Part shown: one piece after another, positions 24,511 to 37,405 of the stretch | Numbering within the stretch: position 1 is the stretch's first letter | How the letters are laid out: every line of letters starts with the position of its first letter | Assembly: GCF_048128805.1 (NCBI RefSeq) | Contig: NC_136017.1 | Location: 8,695,807 to 8,759,806 of the forward strand | Length of the DNA stretch: 64,000 nt | Source of the DNA: Centroberyx gerrardi | Taxonomy: Eukaryota > Chordata > Actinopteri > Beryciformes > Berycidae | Reading direction: 5' to 3' | The notes under the pieces: model-generated | What the model was told of the DNA's origin: nothing | What the model saw: only the letters and a program-made list of their open reading frames with translations | Databases searched by the model: none | Translations under genes and position numbers: made by a program

Positions 24511-25206
24511 CTGAAAGGAAAACTCCACCACAAAACACTTTAACACTGTTAAAAATCAGATGTACCTGGACTATCTGGCGCAATTTTGTTGTTTGGTGGT
24601 GAGTATTTTTTAGGGTTATGTTTAGGATAACTGGCCTAGATGATGTGATGTCATGGTGAGATGTTTCCAGCATAGCTACAATGGAGTTTGATAGCGAAAA
24701 AAAATGTTTCAGCGATCTAAAACATCACCAGTAAATATAAGTTTTGGTGTCCCTCAGAATCAAAGAGCGAGGGCTTCTTTCTAGACTCACTGTTTTGCAC
24801 CACTGCATTCAACAATCATACAGGGAGAAAAACATCAGAGAAGAGGCAGCCACAAGACATGTTGAGTAAGGTGCGCAACTTTTGTTTTTTCTCAACCGGA
24901 AAAAAAACTTGTGCTTTCTTGCTCTTACTACACTATTGCCATTGTTATTGCTCTCTCCACCTAGAAATATAACCAAGAGCTGACTAAACAAGTTCAAGCA
25001 CATTCTCTAGGCGTTGTCTAAAGAATTCTGGGAAATGTAAGAAATCACTTTGTTAAAACTTAGTTAAAGCAGACGAGGCAGGTTGAGGGAAAGTGGGTAC
25101 ACCAAAAAAGTAAATTACAACACAAAATACTCCTGGAATGCATTGAACATCACAGACTGATGATATATAACAGTGCAAAAGTATCTGTGGGGGATTTTTA
25201 CTTTGA
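24511..25206 (+). mobile_element. non-autonomous element, copy 1 of an inverted pair
   Basis: About 0.7 kb, homologous to the reverse complement of 26445-27038. Shared blocks include GAGTTTGATAGCG, CAGCGATCTAAAACATCA, CTCAGAATCAAAGAGCGA, AAGACATGTTG and GGTTGAGGGAAAGTGGGTAC. The ends carry a related inverted terminal motif (GAAAGGAAAACTCCACC and GGGGGATTTTTACTTT). No transposase frame is present. The superfamily is not assigned. Confidence 0.6.
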
Positions 25207-26112
25207 ATGTGTTGACTGTGACTGGCTGCTTGTTTTGTAATGAGATGGGAGGAAGGGTGTGGGTGTGTAAGGAACAGAGTCAGGGACTTTTCCTGTTTAC
25301 TTTACAGCTAATCCAATTGAGTGGTCTGGGCCAGAGGAATACAGTGTTTACTGGAGTACCCATATATATATCTATTTATATATATACACCATATACACCA
25401 CAGAAAGCTTCCCTCCCAGCCAGATGGGTTCACAGGACAGAAGCCTTTCGCTTGTCTGTAAAATGACCCGGTTTAATGTAAAACTACAACTCCATGTGCA
25501 GGAACATACAAAAGACAAACACACAGATACCTGTACACACACATACAAACAGACACACGCATACAAAATCCTAAGAAAACCGCAATGTGGGCTGAGGAGC
25601 ATGTGGGACTGAACATGGAGACGGGTTGTTTTTGTCTGCATCCTCCAATCTGACATAATAATCTGCTGCTATATCTTATTAGGAGAACCCTCTGGTGCCA
25701 CACACACACACACACACAAACAGTTGTCAAACATATACATTAATTTATTTTATCAGCCAAATCAGTGGTTTGTGGTCTGTGAGAGGCACCAAACCCACAC
25801 ACACACACACGTACACTCGATCATTGCCAACTTTCCACGTCATCCAAGTCAGCTGCTGCCAAAGGCCTGCGGTGAGTTCCTCTGTGGGTTGATTTGAATA
25901 TTCAATAAGAACTGTAAAGTGCAGAGGAGGGCGAGGAGTCATTTGACGCAGCGTGTGATGCCCGTCGTAGGAACCCTCTAAATGTGTAGATATACATCGT
26001 TCCCCCTGAAAATTACCATCCCCGCTTCGCTGGGCAAGGCTAACTGATTAGGCCTCCAGCTGAGTCAATAGAAGAGGATCTATCTGGGTCATGTTTGTTT
26101 GGGAAGCAGCTG

Positions 26113-26254
26113 AGGAGAGGAGGAGAGGAGAGGAGAGGAGAGGAGGGGAGAGGAGAGGAGGGGAGAGGAGAGGAGAGGAGAGGAGAGGAGAGGAGAGGAG
26201 GGGAGAGGAGAGGAGAAGAGGGGAGAGGAGAGGAGAGGAGAGGAGAGGAGAGGA
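26113..26254. repeat. GGAGAGGAGA-type minisatellite
   Basis: About 140 bp of 5- and 10-bp purine-only units (GGAGA/GGGAG variants). Confidence 0.95.
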
Positions 26255-26444
26255 GTGAAGAACGAGAGAGATGATGTCTTCAAGAGCGACAACATGCTTC
26301 CCATCACACGCCGCCTCACCACATTCACAGGTTTATCTTGATTGCATATCCACTCTGACCATCCAGGTATATGCAGCATGTGGTGTATAACTAACTCACT
26401 AGTGATGGTGCCAGCCTCTCTTCATGGTTTGCAGAATTACAAAG

Positions 26445-27038
26445 TTAAAGGAGAAATCCACCCTCTGATATTCCTACACTGTTAGATATCATCAGTGTGT
26501 GATGTTCAGTGTATTCCAGGAAGAATGTGGTGATGAAGTGTTGTCATTTACTTTTTTGGCGTACCCACTTTCCCTCAACCTGCCTCATCTACTTCTACTT
26601 CAGTTAGTGATTTCCTACATTTCCCCACAAAGCGATAACATAGTAAGAGCAAAGAGAGTGAGTCTTTCCTGTCAAGAAAAAGTGAGAGTCGCGCTCCTTA
26701 CTCAAAACACAACATGTCTTGTAGCTGCATTGCATTCTGGTCTATTGAGGCTGGAGAAACTGGTCTCTCTGCCTCTTCTACGATGGATTTCTCCCTGTGT
26801 GATTGTCGCTCTTTGATTCTGAGGGGACCGACACCACAACCTGATGTTTACGGTTGATGTTTTAGATCGCTGACACATTTTCCGCTATCAAACTCTATTG
26901 TAGCTGCTGGAAATATCTCAACATGACATCATGCCGTCTATGTTTGGCCAATTATCCGCGGGAAGAAGAAAAATAAACAACAAAATGGACCCAGAAATGC
27001 AATGTGTTAAAGTGTTGTAGGGTGGATTTTGCCTTTCA
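26445..27038 (-). mobile_element. non-autonomous element, copy 2 of an inverted pair
   Basis: About 0.6 kb, homologous in reverse orientation to 24511-25206. The termini are inverted repeats of each other: TTAAAGGAGAAATCCACCCT at the left and the complement of AGGGTGGATTTTGCCTTTCA at the right, so the boundaries are clearer than in copy 1. No coding capacity. Confidence 0.65.
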
Positions 27039-27675
27039 TGGTCATTCTTACCATTTTACACAGTCTGGAGACAGCCAATCATTAGAAATTGCTTTTCTTC
27101 ACAAAGTACACCGGGTACACAAGGAGGTTGAGCTGGTTAATTGGTGGTGACACATTCAATGTCACACAAAACAGGTTTGACATGCTCGGTGCAGGACAAA
27201 ACAAAACAGTGCTTCAAATAGCGCAGACAAGACATACTGTATGACTCTAGACTAAACATAAACACACTGAAACTACTATACATTCAGGGCCTTTATCTCT
27301 AATGTGCAGAAGTGTTTCTTTACTAAAGGAAATGCAAGTTAAAAAGTAATAAACTAAAATTAGCGTGTAGACAGGAAAAAGAGTAAGCATTTCTTAGATG
27401 GGACTCTATGAGTGAGTTTTAGTGGGTTTTTTTTTAATAATTTATGAAATCAAAGGAGGACACAGCCAACGAAAAAAGAAGAATCTCTAAAAATATTGAT
27501 ATCAATAATGCAGCATTTTAGGACAAGAACTGTGAATTTTAGGACACTTTCCTCTGCCTAACACACACACACACACATACACACACGTTGTTTTTTTCAT
27601 GGGGATTTACCATTCTTAAATGGCTACTAATTAAAGACTGAAACCCTTGAGGCACAGCTGTGGGAAGCACAAGGT

Positions 27676-27677
<2 letters not shown>

Positions 27678-27714
<37 letters not shown>
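27678..27714. repeat. (GT)n microsatellite
   Basis: Pure (GT)n run of about 18 units. Confidence 0.95.
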
Positions 27715-27715
<1 letters not shown>

Positions 27716-28399
27716 ATGTCTAACCGCAGGCTCTGAGGCGGGACTGTTCTTCAGTATGCCGCTGTCCTCAGTTGTCCTCCCTCCACCGTCACATTTCTCA
27801 GAGGCACGTGCCCCGCAGCCAAGCAGGCCCTCCGAAACGTCCAAACAAACTGCAAACGGGAGCAGAGAGAGGCACGCAACCCGCGCCCCACTGGGGAGAG
27901 AGAGAGAGAGAGGGAGAGAGAGAGGGGGATTATGGGGGATTAAGGCCCTCTCTTGTCCTCTCTCCTCCACTTTTCCTCCCCTCTCCCTCACACTCTCCCT
28001 ATGAAGTGTCAGATCATGCAGTCAAAAACAGGAAAAGTTTAAATCTTAAATCTCCATCATCCAACATTTGAAATAAGTGACCGCTTCCCTTCCAAAATGA
28101 CTGATAGCACAAGATGAAAACATATTAAACTGCTGCAGGGACAGCAGATAAGTGCATGCTTCACTTTGACAGCCTGGATCCTCCATATTTTAGAGCTCTT
28201 GAATGCTCAGATAATGATTTTTCTTCATAAACACTTAGCTGTCGGTCTGAAATATTTCAGTCTTATGTAAACCTGGTCCGCCTGGTTTCCTAAATGGCTG
28301 CATCATTGTGTCTTCAGTGTTGTCACTGTGCACAGCAATTGCATTCCTGGTGGGATTTGTAAAAGTATCTGTGCAAATGACTCACAAATGCATGCATTT

Positions 28400-28915
28400 G
28401 TCAGCATAGTTGGAGATATCACCGCTCGTTTTTCTCCTTCAGAAGAATCCATTTGCTGCCATTTATTTACAGTATGAAAAACAACTTCCACAGACCGAGT
28501 GAGATAATCCATCACAGTGAACATGAAGCCTTAATCTGGTTTTGTCAGTTTGTTTAATTTTTTTATTTTATTGTGCCTGAGTTAAGTGTTTTCATATCAG
28601 CGCTGCGTCACGTTACTCTCTGCTTCCTGTCAATCACCTGACTCCCACAGGAGGAAATGGAAGTCTACCCCAGATAAATAATCCCTTAAAAGCATGTCAC
28701 TTTATAAACTTTATTAGTCACATCCTGTCCCCTTTTTTTTGATGTGTCTTTGTTAGCCAGGACAGCAGTTAATTTCAAGCTAGGTTTTAAAAAATAATGA
28801 AAAAGTGTAATTACATACGAAATGCAAAATGATTGGGGGAAATGTAAACTAGATGTAAATGGGTTCTAGCCCTAAATTACACTGGTATTCTCCTTTATGG
28901 GCGCTTATCTTTATT
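28400..28915 (-). repeat. interspersed duplicate, partner of 34370-34850
   Basis: Read in reverse complement it aligns with 34370-34850 over most of its length. Shared segments include ACTGTGATGGATTATCTC, TGTGGAAGTTGTTTTTCAT, AATGGCAGCAAATG, CAGGTGATTGACA and AAAGGAGAATA. It is either an ancient dispersed element or a local inverted duplication. Confidence 0.55.
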
Positions 28916-29745
28916 TTAATTCTTTGTTGTTTTGACTGAGATGTTGTTAGGTCACGGGTTGTTGCCTGGTGTGAATGTGTGTGTGTGTGTGTGTGTGTGT
29001 CCCTTCCCTGCAGCCAGACAGTCATTACAGCATTGTGGAGCTGACACAGCAGGAGAGACAACAACAGGCTAAACAACGCTACATTAACTTAAAGAGCTTT
29101 CCTCTTAATCAGGGTGTTTATGGCACAGACCGCTCAGGTTTGTTAGAAGGACAAATTGTTAGACATTAAGTTGATGGGCCATAGAATAAAGAATATATAG
29201 AGAATAACCTGGAACTATTGTGACTGTGTTTGTGGTCAAATTGAGCTTTGAAAAGATCCATGATGAATGAAATTGGGCTATGAAATGATCTATGCTTACA
29301 CAGGACATCGATGCAGAGATCAAGTAGGCATATTGCATATAGTTTTAGAAAAATTAGATGAAAAAGTTTTTTGCTTATTGCTCAAAGAGGGCACAAGTAA
29401 TCAAGCAAGTCAGTGCACCTCTGAAATGTACTAATCTGCAGATACAAAGTCAAACACACAGATACAAATGCACAGATGCACACACAAGACAAAGACGCAT
29501 TTCTAAAATAGTTTGACCACCAGTGAGTCACAGTCAGACAGTGTGGCCTGACCTACATGTCACTCTGTTTACCCTACACCCCACCAAACCAGACTCTCTG
29601 CCCTCATCTCCCATCTGCCATGTGTGACAGATATTTTAGCCACATTGTGTTGGCAAAATACAACTGATAGTGATACGGAATAAATATTCAACTCGTATTC
29701 CAGATCCCCATAAATGTCCCAAAAATGTAGTGTTAAGTAACCAGC

Positions 29746-29884
29746 GATAAGAGGTGTAGCATGTTTTTAACTGATGATGCAACAATGCGATTGTTTAATA
29801 ATCTTCTTATTCTTACAAGTTATCACATCAATAGTCAATAGTATTACTGCATCATCAGCTAAAAATGCTGCTACACCCCTTATT
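29746..29884. repeat. imperfect inverted repeat, MITE-like
   Basis: The arm at about 29746-29786 (core GAGGTGTAGCATG...ACTGATGATGC) is complementary, with several mismatches, to about 29843-29884 (core GCATCATCAGCT...GCTACACC). The spacer is about 56 bp. The flanks repeat TTACTAC/TTACATC-like words, suggesting a decayed non-autonomous DNA transposon. Confidence 0.5.
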
Positions 29885-31235
29885 AAGTCATAAATATTAC
29901 ATTATTTATAGTTATTACATCGGCCTGAAATCTATTACATTAACAGATTTTACTCCATTTTTGACCCATTTAGAGGGACATTTTATTACATTTTGACAAG
30001 TTACTACTTCAGTTGTTACATGATCAGTTGCTGCACAGTGTCACATCAATAGTCACATCAACAGTGATCGACTTCCATCCTTACACAGGCTCTCTGGTGC
30101 GCCTGTTTTATGAAGTAAGCATCCACAGCAGGAGTGGAGACAGTGTGTGTGTTCTCTGGCAGACATCAATGTGCTGAGCGGCCACGAACGCAGAGCAGGC
30201 CAGGCTGTCACAATGCCAGCGTGAGCAATAAAGCCCGCCCTTCCACGACATCCACATGTACACAGTCACTCTCTCACACGCACACAGCTCAGACAAAGAG
30301 AAGTTGCACCGTGACCGAGAACAACGGCCGCCTCAGAGATAGCTTGACGCCAACACCGAACGCCTCTCCTCTGCATCGATCGATTTGAAACCGTCCAGGT
30401 CAAGCCAATCCTCGTCAGCACCTGCCTGACCTAAATGTCGGTGTGTTTACGTTGTGTGCCAGGAATCCAGACCTTTTCCCTTTATGCAAACTGTGTCCAT
30501 TAGCCAGGGCGGGTGTGTTTGAGCAGGTGTGCGCCAAATGGGAGACAAAGCCCGGAGTCTCTCGAGGAAGTAGCAGCACAGATCAAGGATCAGTGCTTGT
30601 CTTTCAAATCAACCACACAAACGCTCCTTGTCCCTGACCCTGGATCAGCGCACACACTGGAAGCTTTGTGTAAAAGGGGGGAAATAGGAAGCTGGAAGCG
30701 TCATCTGGCTGACATCTGTCCGGCCGCACACTGACTGCACCTACACATCTACAAGAATGTGTCAAGCCCTTCACAGCAACGCACAAATCCCGCTTTTTGT
30801 TTGTGGGGAGAGTGAGAGTGGGTGTGCTCAGCATATAGATCATTTGGCACAGCAAAGCCAAACAAACCCCGACTTTCCCCAGAAAGCATCTTTGCACTGA
30901 GATCATCCTTCCTGCAATTTAGCAAACGTGAGATGACAAACATGACAGACAGACAAAGAGAAAGACAGCACAGTGTTTCCTCTAGAGTTTTTTTTGTAGC
31001 AGTAATAGTTGAGTAATTTTGTATTTCGGTCCACGTCCATCCTTGTTTTGGTCCACTTTGTTTTGTAGTGTGGGACGCAGCCCTAAAGCTGTTTTTAATT
31101 GGGCACTTCATCATGATAAAAAACATTAGTTCTAAGCGTTGGCCCAACCTACGGTATTTGTTCTTTGGGTGCTTAAAATAGGGACAATAAAGTTTATTTT
31201 CTCATGTGTAGACAATCTTGTGGCACAGCACTGTA

Positions 31236-31312
31236 CATCCCCATCTATCCCAGTTCATATGGGCTTCACCAGCATACCATTCACTCCAACTGAACTGGGA
31301 TAGATGGGGATG
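31236..31312. repeat. perfect 22-bp inverted repeat, 33-nt loop
   Basis: Arms 31236-31257 and 31291-31312 are fully complementary (core CCCCATCTATCCCAGTTCA). The 77-nt unit has the size of an animal pre-miRNA, but the perfect stem and lack of known seed leave its nature open. Confidence 0.8.
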
Positions 31313-31847
31313 ATCTGGGTTAGTAAGTCGAACACAGTCCAGCTCATTCTCTGTAAGGCTTCAGTGTGTGTGTATGTGTGTGTGAGTGCATGCACATACT
31401 GTATGTCTAAATTGTCTTCTTTCATTCGACAGTCATCTATCAGCTCATATAGTGCATTCTATATTCTTTCAAACCTCATACCGTTCTATTTCTGTCTGGT
31501 ACATACTGTTCAACCACACATGCACGCAAACATAAACACAGAAAGTCTGAGGTCAGCTTCTATCATTGCAATGTTTCCTGTTTGTTTCCTTTTTTTTTTT
31601 GAGACAGGAAGAAAAACCAGCAAGCCGTCTTTCTACTTTATGCCGGCCTTTGCTTTTCGCCTCACTCTCATTTCCACTTCCATTATTTTCAGTCTACAGA
31701 GCAGACCCCCCACCCCCCTACTGTTTTGAACTACTTTCCCTGTTTCCATAGGAAGTGATGGGATACTGTGTACAGCTAAAAATTACTGTGCAGCTCACCT
31801 GTAATACTTTAATGATATTTCATTTTTAAATTTGTAGAATCTAGTTC

Positions 31848-31910
31848 AGTTCAGTTCGCTACCTTTACTGTCCCAACAGGGAAATTCGTTTTGCAGTTAA
31901 CAGTTAACAA
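31848..31910 (-). repeat. LINE/SINE-type 3' tail fragment
   Basis: Carries the CCTTTACTGTCCC...GGGAAATTCG motif typical of teleost non-LTR 3' tails, in reverse orientation. Confidence 0.4.
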
Positions 31911-33044
31911 ACATATAGCAGAATCCTAAAATACACGTACAGCAATAGCAGAAAATATGTTACATATGAAAATGCAGATGCCAGCAACATACACAAAACC
32001 CATTTATACTGCACACCAGAGACGACTGAGCCTGTGTTTGAGTTTAGCTGTTTTATAGCTAAACTTTATAGCGTTTTTCCACCTATTCCTTGAGCCCTTA
32101 GAGGCCTGAATCTACAGCCTGAAGGTAGAGGAGTTCTGTGTTAAGCGTTAAGTCAGTCTTCTTAATGCTCGTTGTCAACTATATCTCAAGACACTGTACG
32201 CTAAAGAGTTTGCATGGAGCGCCGGAGCGAACAGTTTACTGGAGACACACGGATGGTTTTGGCATCTGTCTCTTAACAGGTTAAGTTGGGACTGTCTCCC
32301 AAAAACTCGGGTGTATTCCTTTAAATCCTTCCCTCCTTATATGTACGGGTCTGTCTCACGTTTTCTTGGAGTCCCAGGTCGGCAGGCGGGCTCGGGCTCA
32401 GGCTGCGACACGTGGAGCCAACATCAGCAGGCAGAAAATGCAAGCAGAGGCAAGTAAGCGTCTGTGGGCGCAGCCAGCAGCCTTGTACAAGAGAAGAGGA
32501 CAAATAGAGTGGAATGGAGGGAGAAGCGCACAGTCCGAGGCTGCATGGGAGTATTGTTGACATAAAAAAACATAGAGCCATACAGTCACAATGGAGCGTT
32601 GCATTAGAAATCAGTTTGCTGGCATTGTAACACAAATATCCCTGCAGATACACACTGTCCATCTGGATATTGGTGCACATACATGCAAAGCCATAATTCT
32701 CTTTATGCCTGCCAGCATAATCCTTAACATTTTACAGTCTGATGACAGCCAAAATATGTAGAAGACATAGCTAACATCACAATAGGCTAACAAAAATACA
32801 AAATACATGTTTAAGTTTGATGATTTGGTTCATTAATGATATAAAATGATGCAGATTGGATAGGAATCTATGAGCAGGGGACGAGCGTGTGCTGCACTTG
32901 TGTATTTCGCCTGCTTTTTCTGCTAGCAAGATTTACTAGACCTGTATGGCCTATATTTTACATCATATGTGGGGTATTTATTTATCGAGAGCCATTAAAA
33001 AGCAGTGCGTGCTTTGGATTGTAGCTGTCGGAAGGCAGAGAAAA

Positions 33045-33140
33045 GAGAAAGACCGAGAGAGAGAGAAAGCGAAAGAGGGAGCAAAAGAGAGACAGAAAGA
33101 GAAAGAGAGGGAGAGAGAGAGAAAGGGAAAGAGAGAGAGA
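33045..33140. repeat. GA-rich purine tract
   Basis: About 95 bp of GAGA/GAAA sequence. Confidence 0.9.
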
Positions 33141-33293
33141 TCACCTTGTTGGTAAAACAAGGTCTCTCTGTCCGAATAAGACAATGCACTGCCAAGCTGC
33201 GGACCCTGTGGTCCGTTATAAAGATACAGTAGATGGATCAAATGCAGTAGACAGATGATGCAGCAGATACAATGATAAGAGCTCAGGAACAAC

Positions 33294-33505
33294 ACACACA
33301 CACACACACACACACATACACAGTTGAGATTTAGGTCAACCAGCGTTAGTGGGCTGAGCTCTCTTCCCCCACTGTGGGTAACACATAGTGCCCCCTCTCC
33401 CTCCCTCCCTCCCTCCCTGATGTCTCTCTCTCTTTAGCAGAGGGGTTTTAGGCTTTGAGAAGTACAGGGTGTTCCAGCACAGTCTGTACATATACAGCAG
33501 ACTCG

Positions 33506-33541
<36 letters not shown>
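33294..33541. repeat. (CA)n, (CCCT)n and (CA)n microsatellite cluster
   Basis: (CA)n at 33294-33314, (TCCC)n at about 33396-33418 and (CA)n at about 33511-33541. Confidence 0.9.
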
Positions 33542-33542
<1 letters not shown>

Positions 33543-34179
33543 CAGTGCCCACTAAACCGAGCAGAACACACAAACACACACACTGTTTTTAATATTTCCC
33601 ATCCTTTCCCATCCTCCACCTAACCAAGACAGGTGCAGAACTGTATTGAGTATGAGTGTAAAGCTTGGGTTTTCAAACAACAGCTAAACGGATATGGCAT
33701 TAATTTAAGTTGTATAACACACAAGAAGATCCTGGATGTGTTCCAAAAACCGAACTGCCATCGGCAAATGTCTGTTACACTAAGTATGCTGCTCATTGCA
33801 ATTCACTATCCACTAAGGGGAGGGAAATCCAATCAGTTTTAACATCTTATTTCTCTTCCTAATACAATTTACATGATCATTCAAACAAATATAGGCACTA
33901 TATTTTGAGTGCTTAATATTAGCTGCTTGTAATTTTCAGCGATCTAGGAATTGAAGCTTATTCTACTGTTACACTCTTTGTACTTTGTACTAATTTTTTT
34001 TTATCTAGCTGGTGCAGGAGACTGGGACGATTTATGGAGACTCAAAATGTAATGAAATCAAAAAGCCTTTCAGAAGACAGAAGGTTTTCATATGTATAAA
34101 ACAGACACACCATCAAAGTGTGTCTGTGTCTGTGTTGGCCAGAGCTGTTAGCTGTAGTCATGGTGCAGTGCAGGGTACA

Positions 34180-34214
34180 ACACACACACTGACACACACA
34201 CACACACACACACA
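34180..34214. repeat. (CA)n microsatellite
   Basis: Interrupted (CA)n. Confidence 0.9.
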
Positions 34215-34369
34215 GACTGAAAAACAGACACACAGCAACCACAGAAGAGGCGTTGAGAGACGGCAAACAAAAGCAGAGGTAGGGTCAGTGTTGGAGCTGC
34301 AGGAGGAGGCAGTCACGATACAGCAGAGCGTAGGCTCAGCACTCAGAATATTTAAAACACATCTCCAGT

Positions 34370-34850
34370 GTTTTAAAGGAGAATATACTGGTGTCATTTA
34401 GGGTTACAGCTCATTTAACACTGTCTTTCCCCTGACTTGTTTTTTGTTATTTCTAAAATACAATACGGTGCCAAATGAACCGCTGTCCCAGCTAACAAAG
34501 CCGCCCCAAATAAGAGGACATGGTTGTCACAATAAAGCTTGTAATGCAACATGTTTTTGGGGGATTATTTTCTGGAGGAGACTTATGTTTCTTCCTGTGG
34601 GAGGCAGGTGATTGACATTAGAGGGTAACGTAATGCGGCATGAAAACACTCCACTCAGGCACGATGAAATTATGTTAAAACTTTAACACAACCAAATGAA
34701 GGCTTTGTGTTTACTGTGATGGATTATCTCGCTCTGTGGAAGTTGTTTTTCATTCTGTACAAGAATGAATGGCAGCAAATGTCTTCTTCTGAAGGGAGGA
34801 AAACAAGCGCTGATATCCCCAACTATGCTGATTGTGTGCTGACAGCAGCA
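34370..34850 (+). repeat. interspersed duplicate, partner of 28400-28915
   Basis: It is homologous to the reverse complement of 28400-28915. Neither copy has an intact long frame. Divergence is moderate, with indels. Confidence 0.55.
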
Positions 34851-36054
34851 GGAAGAATGTAAAGGAGAGGGACAGCCTAGACGATTTGGACAAACTAACA
34901 AAAAAGCCACAAGTATTATCCTTTAACTTACAAGGAAAAGACTGGCATATATTGGCTGCAAATGCACATGTATACTAGCACGCACACACCCACACAGTGT
35001 GCAGTACTGAGTAGTAAATAATAGCCTTGGTTTCTGTGCGTCAGTCTCACACTACTCTCTTGACCACATGCAAAGTGCTTTACAAATGTAGGGAGCCAGG
35101 AGCAATGATGCCTCTGTTTGCATGATGTTGTGTTTATCTCAGCCAGGAACCTCTTTTAAAAGCTCTGTTTAAAGTGCCATCCTGAAGGATAATTCCAGCC
35201 ATGGTGACTGTTAAGCCCATTTTCCAGAGCGCCCTCTCTCCCTTATGAAGTCCCTGTGTTGTGTAGACGTCCTATACATTTTACCTATATTTTCTACATT
35301 TTGAAACGGCTCTCGTAGCTTTTTATTATCATTAAGTGCGAATGATTTGTGCGCCTACATGTCGACAGAATAAAACTGATTCTAATTGGAACTGCACCTT
35401 GCTCAAATCCATTTCATAGAAACTACTTTCAGGCGGGAAAAGTCTTCTTCAGCTGAGAGGCTTGAATGAGTCAGGATATTATGACAGAGGTCTTTAGCAA
35501 TTGACGAGAAGTGCTGTCTCTTAGGTGGGACTTCTGGGATAAACAAATATGTAACACATAGATAAACAAATATACGGTATGTGTACGCAAATATTGCGGT
35601 GAGAGTTTTGGTGAAACTGGCCACGCTAGTCACATTAGCACATTAGGATTTTATTTTTATTATTTACTTCCTTGTTCCCTGTTCATCTGATGAGGGCCTT
35701 CTGAATGCGCGTATTCATTCAAAAACATTAAAAGGTATTTGGATAAGAACTAGTTTTCATTCATGAACTGATGTTTTTTTTAATGCTTTATTGAGAGAGA
35801 AAGTTATTACCTTCAGTTCACCATGTCAGAAATGTTGTTTTGATGTCGTTGAATGAAAGCAAATGGCATTTCGAGGCAGGGAAATAAGTCACGCTCTGAT
35901 AATAGCATGTAAAAAAAAACACAGGAAGAGAAGGCACACTGGAAAATGGGCTTAACATTCACTGTGGCCAGAATTAATATTGTGTTCTTTGGGTTAGTGT
36001 GCAAGGTTTCTCCACACATATAACTGTACAAGTCTTAAATGTGAATAAATGGCT

Positions 36055-36095
36055 GAATTTGATACTTTATTGACCCCTGTATGGGAATATAAATC
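36055..36095 (-). repeat. LINE/SINE-type 3' tail fragment
   Basis: The ACTTTATTGACCCCTGTATGG motif (given here as read on +) resembles a reversed retroposon tail. Confidence 0.4.
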
Positions 36096-37354
36096 ATAAA
36101 TAATTAGGGTGTTACTGTTGTCTGTCAGATAGTTTGGGACGAGAAAGGTTTAGGGACAGAACAGGACGGCGAAAGGGGAGGATGTGGCCCGTGTGTTTGA
36201 TAGGCAGTGTTCAATGTCCAGGGGAAAAAATCCGTTCTGTTCTGAGCAATAAAACTGCAGCTGTGGTTTCTCTGTGCATGTGTGAGGGGAAATAAAGGGG
36301 GAACAGTATGTACAGGACAGTGGGCTCTATGTGTGTATAGAAACTGAATGTACAAAATATTAGGGACATCTCCCTGCTACTGAGTTTCAGCCCCCTTTTG
36401 CACGATCCACATCTCAAAGCTTAAAAATCTATCTCTAAATCGTCTGCTTCTCTTTATCTGCATATTCTTCTTTGTGATTGGTATAGATTTAATCAGGGAA
36501 ATCAATAAGGGATAATGGCTTTTACCTGGATTCACCTCATCAGTGTACTTCATGAAAAGAGTCAGTGTGATATTACACTGTTTATCTTGTATGTTCAGTA
36601 CCGGCTTATATATTATATGTCACAATATGAAAATTATGTGATAGAGAAGGGGAAGAGAGATACTCAAGTTTTACATCCGGCCCGCCAATGCTTCCTGCTC
36701 CATTTCATTCATAATTCACTGCTCCAATGTTCTCTCTGCAGTCAACAGACAGGGAAGGAACAGGCTGAGGCAAGCCCCCCTCTATCCATTAGCACCGCAC
36801 GCTGGTTCTCATGATGTCACGGACGACCTGGGACTCCCCGCTGCTCCCCCTAGCTGTCACCCCCGGGAATGGCTGTCCTACTTTCCGGCTGCAGAGAAAC
36901 AAAATCAGTCACCTCATTTTAAGTGCCGCATTAGGTGGGAGGAAAATACCGGCGCTTCATATCTAATTTCAAGGGAGACCGAAGCGCCATGCAGAGCATC
37001 TAATAGTGTCCTAGACTGCACAGTTTATTTACATCACAACCAAACTATTTACTGATAGTATGTCAAAAGTGTGCTGTTATGAAATGGTAAGCGGTATCTG
37101 GCTGTGAAGTGAATGCCTTGCATTTACAACCAGGGATGAAAGTACAGAAGCACCCATAACAAAAGCATCCAGGGTAATGGATTCTTTGAAATAGATGCCA
37201 TCTGCTCCATCAAAACTTTACCACATGAACTCAAAACAAAGGGCATGAGGAAGCATCATTTGAGTTTTTGTCTCAGCTTTTGATACAAGAACTGATAGTA
37301 TGTGACAGCTAAACACAAGTCAAAAAAAATTCTGACCTCCTTGAAGGACGGGAC

Positions 37355-37405
37355 GCAGAAAGAGAATTTTCCTATGGGGACCAATAAAGTATCACATTAT
37401 TTTTA
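37355..37405 (+). repeat. LINE/SINE-type 3' tail fragment
   Basis: The motif CCTATGGGGACCAATAAAGT matches the same tail family in forward orientation. Confidence 0.4.

Noticed and set aside
26089-26379. 96-codon minus-strand frame rich in SSPLLSSPL
   Set aside because: It is the GAGGA minisatellite in translation.
28975-29169. 64-codon frame after an acceptor-like CCCTGCAG, reading PDSHYSIVELTQQERQQQ
   Set aside because: It looks exon-like, but there is no partner exon, no recognisable family and no donor; it starts inside a (GT)n tract. Kept out of the annotation.
33000-33230. Arg/Glu-rich frames of 66-111 codons
   Set aside because: Purine-tract artefact; both strands are open because the repeat lacks stop codons.
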